8,276 nucleotides of DNA from Tannerella sp. (lineage in GTDB: Bacteria > Bacteroidota > Bacteroidia > Bacteroidales > Tannerellaceae). Shown one piece after another: positions 1 through 5,994 of this stretch. The notes under the pieces were generated by a model that worked only from the letters and a program-made list of their open reading frames with translations, did not search any database and was not told the origin of the DNA. A program made the translations under genes and the position numbers. The stretch spans positions 1 to 8,276 of the forward strand of contig JAIRLL010000253.1 of the NCBI GenBank assembly GCA_031259505.1. The letters are read 5' to 3'. Each line of letters begins with the position of its first letter. The stretch's first letter is position 1.

Positions 1-2892
1 ATATACAACATCGGCTGGAACTGGTGGTGGGATCACAGCGACGAATCGTTTGCGTCCTACCTCAACAATACATCCATCAAACCGGTGGCCGAGGGCAACC
101 TTTCCACGGCAAACGGAAAAGGAACCCTCAAATTCAGGGTCGACTATCCCGGCTGGGGGCGCTATCTGGTTTACGTCAAAGACCGCGAAGGCGGACATGC
201 TACCGGAGGCGTCATCTACGTAGACTGGCCGGACTGGCGGGGACGTTCCAGAAAGTCCGACCCGAGCGGCATCACCATGCTGGCTTTCTCGACTGACAAA
301 TCGTCGTACGAAGCGGGCGAAGAAGTCGTCGTTACCATTCCCGCCGCATCCGGCGGACGCGCGCTGGCGGCTATCGAGAACGGCTCGGAAGTGATTAGCC
401 GCGAATGGATTCACATGACAGGCTCGGGCGATACGAAATACAGGTTCAAAATCACCGAAGACATGGCGCCGAACGTATATCTCCACATCAGCCTGCTGCA
501 GCCGCACAAACAGACGCTCAACGATTTGCCCGTCAGAATGTATGGCGTCGCGCCCGTCTTCGTAACGAACAGAAATTCCATCCTGAAACCGCAAATCACA
601 ATGGACGAAGTGTTGCGTCCCGAAACGGAATTCACCGTCAAGGTGAAGGAAACGACAGGAAAAGCCATGACCTATACGCTGGCTGTGGTGGACGACGGTT
701 TGCTGGATCTGACAAACTTCAAGACGCCCGACCCGTGGAACGAATTTTATGCCCGCGAAGCGCTGGGTATCCGTACATGGGACATGTATGATCTGGTAAT
801 GGGCGCATTCGAAGGCAAATACGGTTCGCTGTTCAGCGTCGGGGGAGACCTGGAAGGCGCCGCGCCCAACGCCAAAGCCAACCGTTTCAAGCCGGTTGTG
901 AAGTTTATCGGGCCTGTCACATTGAAGAAGGGCGAAGAGAAAACGCACCGGTTGAAACTGCCGCCATACATCGGTTCCGTGCGCGTGATGGTAGTGGCCG
1001 GCCAGGACGGAGCTTACGGAAATGCCGAAAAAACCGTGCCGGTACGCACGCCGCTGATGATTCTCCCGTCGCTGCCGAGGGTTGTCAGCGTGCACGAAGA
1101 AATTGCATTGCCTGTGAATGTGTTCGCCATGGAAAATTCGGTGAAAAACGTTTCCGTCAAAGTCGAAACGGCCGCCGGTTTGATGCAGTTGGCAGATGCC
1201 GGCAACAAGTCGGTGGATTTCTCCGCTCCGGGCGATCAGATGGTTTATTTCACCCTGAAAACCGGCGCTTCGACAGGCGTCGAAAAAGTCACCGTGACGG
1301 CTACGGGCAACGGACATACCTCCCGTGAAACCATCGAAATCGACGTCCGCAATCCCAATCCGGCGATCGTCCGTTCCGACAATCGCCTGATCGAAGCCGG
1401 CAAGTCGGCCGATTTTACATACAATTCCGCCGGAAATGACGACGGATGGGTGAAAATGGAAGTGTCGCGCATTCCGTCGATAGAGATAAGCCGCAGTTTC
1501 GATTTTCTGGCAGACTATCCGCATTACTGTTCCGAACAGTTGACGTCGAGCGCATTGCCCCTGCTGTTCCTCGAAGATTTCAAAACGCTGAGCGACAGGG
1601 AAACCGAAATGGTAAAGGACAACGTGCGCAGCGCCATTTCGAATCTGTACGGCAGGCAACTGCCCAACGGCGGAATAACATACTGGCCGGGCGAAATGCA
1701 GGAAGACCGGTGGATCACTTCGTATGCCGGCAGTTTTCTCCTGCTGGCGAAAGAAAAAGGGTATGAAGTCAATCAGGGCGTCCTGACGCGCTGGAAAAAC
1801 TATCAGCGCAAACAGGCGCAAAACTTCCGCATAACCGATTCGGACAATAAACGCTACCGGTATTATCAGCACGACCTGGAACAGGCTTACCGCCTGTATA
1901 CGCTGGCTTTGGCCGGCTCGCCCGAAACAGGCGCCATGAACAGGCTCAAGGAGGTGAAGACCCTCTCGCTGCAGGCAAGATGGCGTCTGGCGGCGGCTTA
2001 CGCGCTGGCCGGAAAAACAGATGCCGCCAGTGAATTGATATTTAACATCCCGACGGATGTGGATGCCTATTCGACGAACAATTCTTCATATGGCTCGTCA
2101 TATAGAGATGAAGCGCTGATTCTGGAAACGCTGATACTGACCGGACGCGACAGGGATGCGTTCGAACAGGCCCGTAAAATAGCGAAATATTTGTCGCACG
2201 AGCAGTATTATACTACGCAGACCGTAGCCTGCGCGCTGGTTGCGATGGGGCGCATGGTGCAAAAAATGTCGGGTTCGCTGGATTTTGACTGGACGCTTAA
2301 CGGCGCAAATCAGCCTGCGGTGAAATCGAACAGAGCTGTTTTCCAGACAGACTTTCCGGCCGGCGCGGCGTCGGGCAAGGCGTCGGTGACGAATACCGGC
2401 AACGGGCTGCTTTACGTAAACGTCGTCTCGAAAACCAGGCCGCTTGTCGACACACTGCCACCGGTCAGCAATAAAATCAAACTGGATGTATATTACGCCA
2501 GTCTGGACGGAACGCCCGTCAATGTCGAAAACTTGAAACAGGGAACCGATTTCGCCGCGGTAATCAAAGTATCGAATACCGGCTTCGACGATTATACCAA
2601 TCTGGCGCTTACGCATATCATCCCGTCGGGCTGGGAGGTATACAACGAGCGGATGATTCATCCCGACGAGTCGGATGATTCCCGGCTGTCGTCCTGCGTC
2701 TATCAAGACATACGCGACGACCGTGTGCTTACGTATTTCGATTTGCCACGAGGAATGAAAAAGGAGTTTAAGGTAAGGCTTTTGTCTTCCTATGCCGGTT
2801 CATTCGCGCTTCCCGCCGTGCAGTGCGAGGCGATGTACGATCCGGAAGTACAGGCGCGGACGCAGGCCGGACGCGTGGTTGTGGAAAGATGA
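1..2892 (+). CDS. Bacterial alpha-2-macroglobulin, C-terminal half (5' end outside window)
   Basis: The reading frame is open from base 1, so the gene starts upstream; 963 residues plus a TGA stop are visible. Alpha-2-macroglobulins are large periplasmic, often lipid-anchored traps that bind attacking proteases covalently through a thioester. Domain order in window codon numbers: macroglobulin folds (about 1-200), including an IENG segment near 125; the A2M core with VDDGLLDLTNFKTPDPW (from about 230) and GSVRVMVVAGQDGAYG (about 325-340); the thioester motif C-S-E-Q at codons 510-513 (bases 1528-1539), with the usual YP shortly before it; an alpha/alpha toroid thioester domain (about 500-765); and a C-terminal beta domain ending in YQDIRDDRVLTYFDL and AVQCEAMYDPEV. 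Cys, Glu and Gln of the CxEQ motif are all present, so it is probably active. Bacteroidota homologues are usually about 1,800-1,900 residues, so roughly half is missing at the window edge. The signal peptide and bait region cannot be judged. It overlaps pbpC by 4 bases, which implies one mRNA. Confidence 0.95.
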   Translation: MYNIGWNWWWDHSDESFASYLNNTSIKPVAEGNLSTANGKGTLKFRVDYPGWGRYLVYVKDREGGHATGGVIYVDWPDWRGRSRKSDPSGITMLAFSTDKSSYEAGEEVVVTIPAASGGRALAAIENGSEVISREWIHMTGSGDTKYRFKITEDMAPNVYLHISLLQPHKQTLNDLPVRMYGVAPVFVTNRNSILKPQITMDEVLRPETEFTVKVKETTGKAMTYTLAVVDDGLLDLTNFKTPDPWNEFYAREALGIRTWDMYDLVMGAFEGKYGSLFSVGGDLEGAAPNAKANRFKPVVKFIGPVTLKKGEEKTHRLKLPPYIGSVRVMVVAGQDGAYGNAEKTVPVRTPLMILPSLPRVVSVHEEIALPVNVFAMENSVKNVSVKVETAAGLMQLADAGNKSVDFSAPGDQMVYFTLKTGASTGVEKVTVTATGNGHTSRETIEIDVRNPNPAIVRSDNRLIEAGKSADFTYNSAGNDDGWVKMEVSRIPSIEISRSFDFLADYPHYCSEQLTSSALPLLFLEDFKTLSDRETEMVKDNVRSAISNLYGRQLPNGGITYWPGEMQEDRWITSYAGSFLLLAKEKGYEVNQGVLTRWKNYQRKQAQNFRITDSDNKRYRYYQHDLEQAYRLYTLALAGSPETGAMNRLKEVKTLSLQARWRLAAAYALAGKTDAASELIFNIPTDVDAYSTNNSSYGSSYRDEALILETLILTGRDRDAFEQARKIAKYLSHEQYYTTQTVACALVAMGRMVQKMSGSLDFDWTLNGANQPAVKSNRAVFQTDFPAGAASGKASVTNTGNGLLYVNVVSKTRPLVDTLPPVSNKIKLDVYYASLDGTPVNVENLKQGTDFAAVIKVSNTGFDDYTNLALTHIIPSGWEVYNERMIHPDESDDSRLSSCVYQDIRDDRVLTYFDLPRGMKKEFKVRLLSSYAGSFALPAVQCEAMYDPEVQARTQAGRVVVER

Positions 2893-5195
2893 AATCCGTT
2901 TTCAGGAATATATCCGGGCGTAAAAGGGTTGCCGTTTGCGTGGCGACTCTTTTGCTTGTCTGGTACATCTTTTGCCTTCCGCGCCGGCTGTTTGATACGC
3001 CTTACGCCACGGTGGTGACCGACCGCCACGGCGAACTGCTCGGAGCGCGCATTGCCCGGGACGGACAATGGCGGTTCCCGCCGTGCGACGCCGTGCCTCC
3101 CAAGTTCGCTGCATGTCTGATAGAATTTGAAGACCGCTATTATCGCTGTCACTGCGGATTCAATCCTTTGGCAATGGGGAGAGCCTTGCTGCAGAATATC
3201 CGCTCGAAACATGTCGTGAGCGGAGGCAGTACGCTCACAATGCAGACGATACGCCTCTCGCGGGGTAAAAAACGTACTGTGGGCGAAAAATGCATCGAAA
3301 CCATACTGGCCACCCGTCTGGAGTTTCGCTGTTCGAAGGATGAAATTCTGGCGCTGTATGCCTCGCATGCTCCCTTTGGCGGCAATGTGGTGGGTATCGA
3401 CGCGGCGGCGTGGCGCTATTTCGGTCATGCAGCCGACCAGTTGTCGTGGGCCGAAGCTGCTACACTGGCTGTCCTGCCGAATGCGCCCGCGATGATTCAT
3501 TTTTCGCGAAACAGGGATGCCCTGCTGGAAAAACGGAACCGCCTGCTGAAGCGGCTTTATCAGCAGCAGATTATTGACGGGATTGACTGCGAACTTGCAT
3601 TGAGCGAGCCGCTCCCTTCCGAACCGCTGCCGCTGCCGCAGACCGCGCCGCATCTGGTGAACCATTTTTTCCGCAACAATCCGGGCAAACATACGGTTTC
3701 TACCGTCGACAGGGATATTCAGATGCAGGTCGAAAGCCTGTTGAGCCGCTGGAACGCAGAATTTGTCAGGAGCGATATACGCAATCTTGCCGCAATCGTG
3801 ATTGATGTGCGTACGAATCAGGTGGCGGCATACTGCGGCAATGTCAACTTTGAAGACAGGAAATCGGGCAGCCAGGTCGACGTGATTCGTTCGCCGCGCA
3901 GCACGGGAAGCATCCTCAAGCCGTTGCTGTACTGCTCCGCATTGCAGGACGGCGTGATCCTGCCTCACACGCTCCTGCCGGATATTCCGGTCAACATCAA
4001 CGGTTTTTCGCCTCAGAATTTCAGTTTGCAGTACGATGGCGCCGTGCCTGCATCCGATGCGATAGCCCGTTCGCTGAATGTGCCTTCGGTCATACTGCTG
4101 CGCCGTTATGGCGTACCCCGGCATCACGGTTTTCTCAGGAGAGCGGGCATTTCTACCCTGTCGAAGCCTTCTTCTCACTACGGCCTGTCGCTGATACTGG
4201 GCGGGGCGGAGGCGACGCTCCTGGACGTGGCTTCGGCGTATGCGGACATGGCGCGCACGCTGAGCGGACTGGAGCGTACGCAGTGCTGCCTTGTCGTGGA
4301 CGGAGAACGTAAAACGTTGCCGCCGCTGTTTCGTCCGGGCGCTGTCTGGCAAACGTTCGAAGCCATCAGGAAAGTGAACCGGCCGGAAGAAATCGACTGG
4401 CGGATGATCCCGTCGATGCAGACCGTGGCATGGAAGACGGGGACAAGCTATGGCTTTCGCGATGCGTGGGCGGTGGGCGCTACGCCGCGCTACGTCGTCG
4501 GCGTGTGGGTGGGCAATGCTTCGGGCGAAGGAAAACCCGAACTTGTCGGCGCACGCACGGCAGGGCCTGTCCTGTTCGTTATCTTTAACATGCTGCCCGC
4601 TTCGGGATGGTTCAAAATGCCGGAAGGCGAATTTGTCGAGGCGGAAATATGCCGCCATTCGGGTCATCTGAAAGGACGGTTTTGCGACGGGGTCGACACG
4701 GTGGCAATTCTCCCCAACGGACTGAAAACGCAGGCCTGCCCCTATCACATACGTGTCACCCTGAGCGCCGACGGGCGTTTCCGGGTTTTCGAACACTGCG
4801 CGGGCGCGGCAGACGTCGTACACAGGAACCTGTTCGTGCTTCCGCCCGCCTGGGAATGGTATTACAGGAGGCGTCATCCCGAATACAGGCCGCTCCCGCC
4901 GTTCAAACCCGGTTGCGGAAACGGTGCACAGTTGCCGATGCAGTTCATTTATCCGCAGGGACACAATGCCACAGTCACCCTGCCCGTACAACTGGACGGA
5001 AGTCCCGGCGCCGTGACCTTCGAACTGGCGCACAGCGACAGCGACGCCATCGTATACTGGCATCTGGACGAAAACTACATCACGGCTACACGCGATTTCC
5101 ACAAAATAACCCTGACGCCCTCCGCCGGCCAACATTCGCTTACCGCAGTCGATGGCGAAGGGAATACGCTGTCCATATCCATTGTCGTGAAATGA
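2889..5195 (+). CDS. pbpC: Penicillin-binding protein 1C (bifunctional peptidoglycan glycosyltransferase/transpeptidase)
   Basis: 768 residues, complete. The ATG at 2889 overlaps the A2M stop as ATGA. I prefer it over in-frame upstream starts because a short basic N-terminus is then followed directly by a membrane helix (about residues 14-30). The rest lies in the periplasm. The GT51 glycosyltransferase domain (about 40-220) has the ED catalytic motif (E81, D82, H88, G90), GGSTLTMQ (112-119) and the second catalytic Glu (E137). The transpeptidase domain has SILK (nucleophile S341, K344), SLN (395-397) and KTGTS (516-520), so both activities look intact. The linker has ICRHSG (C588) and ACPYH (C617), typical of PBP1C rather than PBP1A. 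Residues from about 675 to 768 form a BiPBP_C domain, with FELAH and YWHLDENY. The family polymerises and crosslinks lipid II. Pairing with A2M suggests wall repair after host or competitor protease attack, which is inference. Many cysteines lie in the glycosyltransferase domain, including C87 and C89 around H88. Confidence 0.97.
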   Translation: MKSVFRNISGRKRVAVCVATLLLVWYIFCLPRRLFDTPYATVVTDRHGELLGARIARDGQWRFPPCDAVPPKFAACLIEFEDRYYRCHCGFNPLAMGRALLQNIRSKHVVSGGSTLTMQTIRLSRGKKRTVGEKCIETILATRLEFRCSKDEILALYASHAPFGGNVVGIDAAAWRYFGHAADQLSWAEAATLAVLPNAPAMIHFSRNRDALLEKRNRLLKRLYQQQIIDGIDCELALSEPLPSEPLPLPQTAPHLVNHFFRNNPGKHTVSTVDRDIQMQVESLLSRWNAEFVRSDIRNLAAIVIDVRTNQVAAYCGNVNFEDRKSGSQVDVIRSPRSTGSILKPLLYCSALQDGVILPHTLLPDIPVNINGFSPQNFSLQYDGAVPASDAIARSLNVPSVILLRRYGVPRHHGFLRRAGISTLSKPSSHYGLSLILGGAEATLLDVASAYADMARTLSGLERTQCCLVVDGERKTLPPLFRPGAVWQTFEAIRKVNRPEEIDWRMIPSMQTVAWKTGTSYGFRDAWAVGATPRYVVGVWVGNASGEGKPELVGARTAGPVLFVIFNMLPASGWFKMPEGEFVEAEICRHSGHLKGRFCDGVDTVAILPNGLKTQACPYHIRVTLSADGRFRVFEHCAGAADVVHRNLFVLPPAWEWYYRRRHPEYRPLPPFKPGCGNGAQLPMQFIYPQGHNATVTLPVQLDGSPGAVTFELAHSDSDAIVYWHLDENYITATRDFHKITLTPSAGQHSLTAVDGEGNTLSISIVVK

Positions 5196-5258
5196 ACATT
5201 CTGCCCGACGGAGCGTAACGCGGAGGCTGAAAAATGAGGAGCGCCCGGTCAGTCCGCT

Positions 5259-5280
5259 GGATTGCTTCGCGCCCCGGACG
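5259..5280. repeat. Degenerate copy of a GGATTGCTTCG dispersed repeat
   Basis: GGATTGCTTCG at 5259-5269 recurs exactly at 5448-5458 in the same orientation, 189 bases away. Both are followed by a C-rich segment (CGCCCCGGACG here, TGCCTCGCAAAGACG there). From memory, this resembles a noncoding repeat scattered through many bacterial genomes whose other strand reads GAAGCAATCC. This copy matches less well than the second. It lies 63 bases after the pbpC stop. Confidence 0.5.
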
Positions 5281-5299
5281 CCGAAGGCGTCTTTCTATC
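5277..5299 (+). terminator. Possible weak intrinsic terminator after pbpC
   Basis: A 6-bp GC-rich stem GACGCC/GGCGTC closes a GAA loop (5277-5291) and is followed by TTTCTATCT. It lies about 80 bases past the pbpC stop on the coding strand, where the A2M-pbpC mRNA would be expected to end. The T tract is short and interrupted, so termination would be weak. It could instead be one of the hairpins of the repeat-rich region in which it sits. Confidence 0.35.
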
Positions 5300-5317
5300 T
5301 CGTTCATGTTTTTCCGG

Positions 5318-5439
5318 CTTTTTCCGGCAGTCTGGCCGGAAAAAGGCGACGTCCGGCGAAAAAGACCGGCGGCGGTTTTCGCCCGGACGTGTTTCCGTTT
5401 GTTTTGCGGAACGGCGGCGACGGACAGCGACGCGCCGCC
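5318..5439. other. Cluster of three strong hairpins in noncoding DNA
   Basis: Three inverted repeats lie back to back. The first is an 11-bp perfect stem, 5318-5328 with 5335-5345, loop AGTCTG. The second has 14 pairs and one bulged base (C5382), 5349-5362 with 5376-5390, and a 13-base loop. The third is a 7-bp GGCGGCG/CGCCGCC stem, 5413-5419 with 5433-5439. None is followed by a clean T tract on either strand, so they are not ordinary terminators. Open frames across the region encode low-complexity Arg-rich peptides with no family resemblance. The cluster may be part of a repeat element bounded by the two GGATTGCTTCG copies, or a structured RNA. Confidence 0.55.
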
Positions 5440-5445
5440 TTCCTG

Positions 5446-5480
5446 CCGGATTGCTTCGTGCCTCGCAAAGACGACGGATG
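5446..5480. repeat. Better-preserved copy of the dispersed GAAGCAATCC-type repeat
   Basis: The - strand reads GCGAGGCACGAAGCAATCC (through about 5466-5448). This matches a pattern I recall from intergenic DNA in many bacteria (CATTGCGAGG...GAAGCAATCC); translated, it gives the tell-tale CEARSNPA peptide. It shares 11 exact bases with the copy at 5259. No transposase gene is present, so it is a nonautonomous or relic repeat rather than an insertion sequence. Confidence 0.6.
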
Positions 5481-5509
5481 CCATTGCCGACAGCAACGGC
5501 ATCTCCGTC
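5473..5509. repeat. Inverted repeat flanking the second dispersed-repeat copy
   Basis: Arms 5473-5487 and 5493-5509 form GACGG/CCGTC plus a 10-position inner stem with one A-C mismatch, a 2-base bulge (5503-5504) and the loop CGACA. It directly follows the dispersed-repeat copy and probably belongs to the same element. No T tract follows, so I do not call it a terminator. Confidence 0.5.
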
Positions 5510-5622
5510 ATGACGGCCAGGCGCTGACACGACACTGAAAGTTTTTTAGAGATTCACAAAATCACACCGCGTGCAGCCAGGATAGATGTTATAACAAAAA
5601 ATGATGATCAGGCTGTTGAAAT

Positions 5623-5640
5623 ATACCTTTTCTTAGGTAT
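5623..5640. promoter_or_regulatory. Operator-like inverted repeat ATACCT-N6-AGGTAT
   Basis: Perfect 6-base arms, ATACCT (5623-5628) and AGGTAT (5635-5640), flank the 6-base spacer TTTCTT. The flanks continue the symmetry with an offset: TGAAAT (5617-5622) on the left, ATTTCA (5639-5644) on the right. The right arm abuts the proposed -33 element at 5640-5643, a position where a bound dimeric regulator could affect RNA polymerase. No regulator gene is in the window and the site occurs once here, so its role is inference. Confidence 0.35.
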
Positions 5641-5670
5641 TTCACATTCCCGGCGACAGGTCTATCTTTG
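5640..5670 (+). promoter_or_regulatory. Bacteroidota-type housekeeping promoter (TTTC-N19-TATCTTTG)
   Basis: TATCTTTG at 5663-5670 is an exact match to the Bacteroidota -7 element TAnnTTTG. TTTC at 5640-5643, 19 bases upstream, matches three of four bases of the -33 element TTTG at the expected spacing. Transcription would start near 5676-5678. The promoter lies inside the convergent intergenic region, about 450 bases after pbpC, and points towards no recognisable + strand gene, only a terminator about 120 bases on. Confidence 0.6.
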
Positions 5671-5676
5671 CAGCCG

Positions 5677-5799
5677 TATTGCAATGCATACCATTTTTTT
5701 CAGGAAAAAAGCGAAGATGACGTAACCATAGTACAAATAGATTTTCAGCTTAGTCGTTGCTTTCAAGGTTGGATTTTGCCGGTCCGACCTTGTTTTTTT
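5677..5799 (+). ncRNA. Candidate small RNA (about 120 nt) from an orphan promoter-terminator unit
   Basis: The unit is defined by the promoter at 5640-5670 and the strong intrinsic terminator at 5764-5799. Its start is estimated from promoter geometry. It contains a possible 13-codon reading frame (5684-5725, MHTIFFRKKAKMT) that ends well before the terminator, so the product could be a stand-alone RNA, a leader-peptide attenuator whose downstream gene is gone, or a small-protein mRNA. The A-rich stretch AAAAAAGCGAAG (5705-5716) could pair partly with GCTTTC (5759-5764), but I cannot fold it rigorously. I do not recognise it as 6S RNA, tmRNA, a tRNA or a riboswitch. No + strand gene follows before the window's - strand genes. 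Confidence 0.4.
5764..5799 (+). terminator. Strong intrinsic terminator
   Basis: CAAGGTTGGA (5764-5773) pairs with TCCGACCTTG (5783-5792) in a 10-bp stem with a single G-U pair. The loop is TTTTGCCGG, and an uninterrupted run of seven T (5793-5799) follows. This is the textbook layout on the + strand. On the - strand the hairpin lacks a T tract, so it would not terminate the recA-side operon. It is about 570 bases past pbpC, which makes it more likely the end of the unit starting near 5677, though it could also be a backstop for pbpC read-through. Confidence 0.75.
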
Positions 5800-5874
5800 A
5801 TGCGCCGCGCAGTGATGTATAATAAAAAGTATGCTGTTATAAGGATTTGGCAATGAAAATTGTAGCATAGTTTG

Positions 5875-5932
5875 TCCACGAATTGCACGAATTTGCACGA
5901 ACTGACATGAGAAAATTCGTGTAATTCGTGGA
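5875..5932. repeat. Long inverted repeat of CCACGAATT/AATTCGTGG type
   Basis: The left arm (5875-5894) and right arm (5913-5932) pair over 20 positions with a single G-U and no gap, around an 18-base loop. The left side also carries an internal 10-base periodicity (CACGAATTG, CACGAATTTG, CACGAA). From memory, sequences of the form CACGAATTACACGAA recur in intergenic DNA of Bacteroidota and other phyla; translated, they give the HEFxxFVQFVD-like peptides seen in spurious annotations. It lies 63 bases beyond the stop of the - strand acyltransferase gene, followed by TATATATATA rather than a T tract, so it is more likely a mobile or relic repeat than a terminator. Confidence 0.75.
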
Positions 5933-5994
5933 TATATATATAACCGTTTTCCCCAATCCGTTTCAATTAGAGAGTATAATAAATGACATGCGCT

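Noticed and set aside
2790..5135. A 781-codon open frame on the - strand opposite pbpC
   Set aside because: It lies wholly antisense to a clear, motif-complete pbpC. Its translation is low-complexity (His, Arg, Gln rich) with no family resemblance, as expected from codon bias in GC-rich DNA.
5318..5345. An 11-bp hairpin considered as a pbpC terminator
   Set aside because: The T run precedes the stem and the A run follows it, which is the reverse of terminator layout on both strands.
5234..5535. Several overlapping 80-130 codon frames on both strands after pbpC
   Set aside because: They are Arg/Ala-rich, overlap one another in different frames, and follow the hairpins and dispersed repeats. 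They look like chance frames over repeat DNA.
5668..5856. A 62-codon frame on the + strand starting at the promoter
   Set aside because: It begins inside the promoter element and before the predicted transcript start, reads through the strong terminator and has no family features.
5881..5906. Short direct repeats CACGAATT considered as a CRISPR-like or iteron array
   Set aside because: The units are about 10 bases apart with no spacers, and they are half of a hairpin. There is no cas or rep gene.
5196..5994. Search for tRNA, rRNA or riboswitch sequences in the long intergenic stretch
   Set aside because: No cloverleaf with a T-loop GTTCRA-type segment, no rRNA-like sequence, and no riboswitch core that I recognise.
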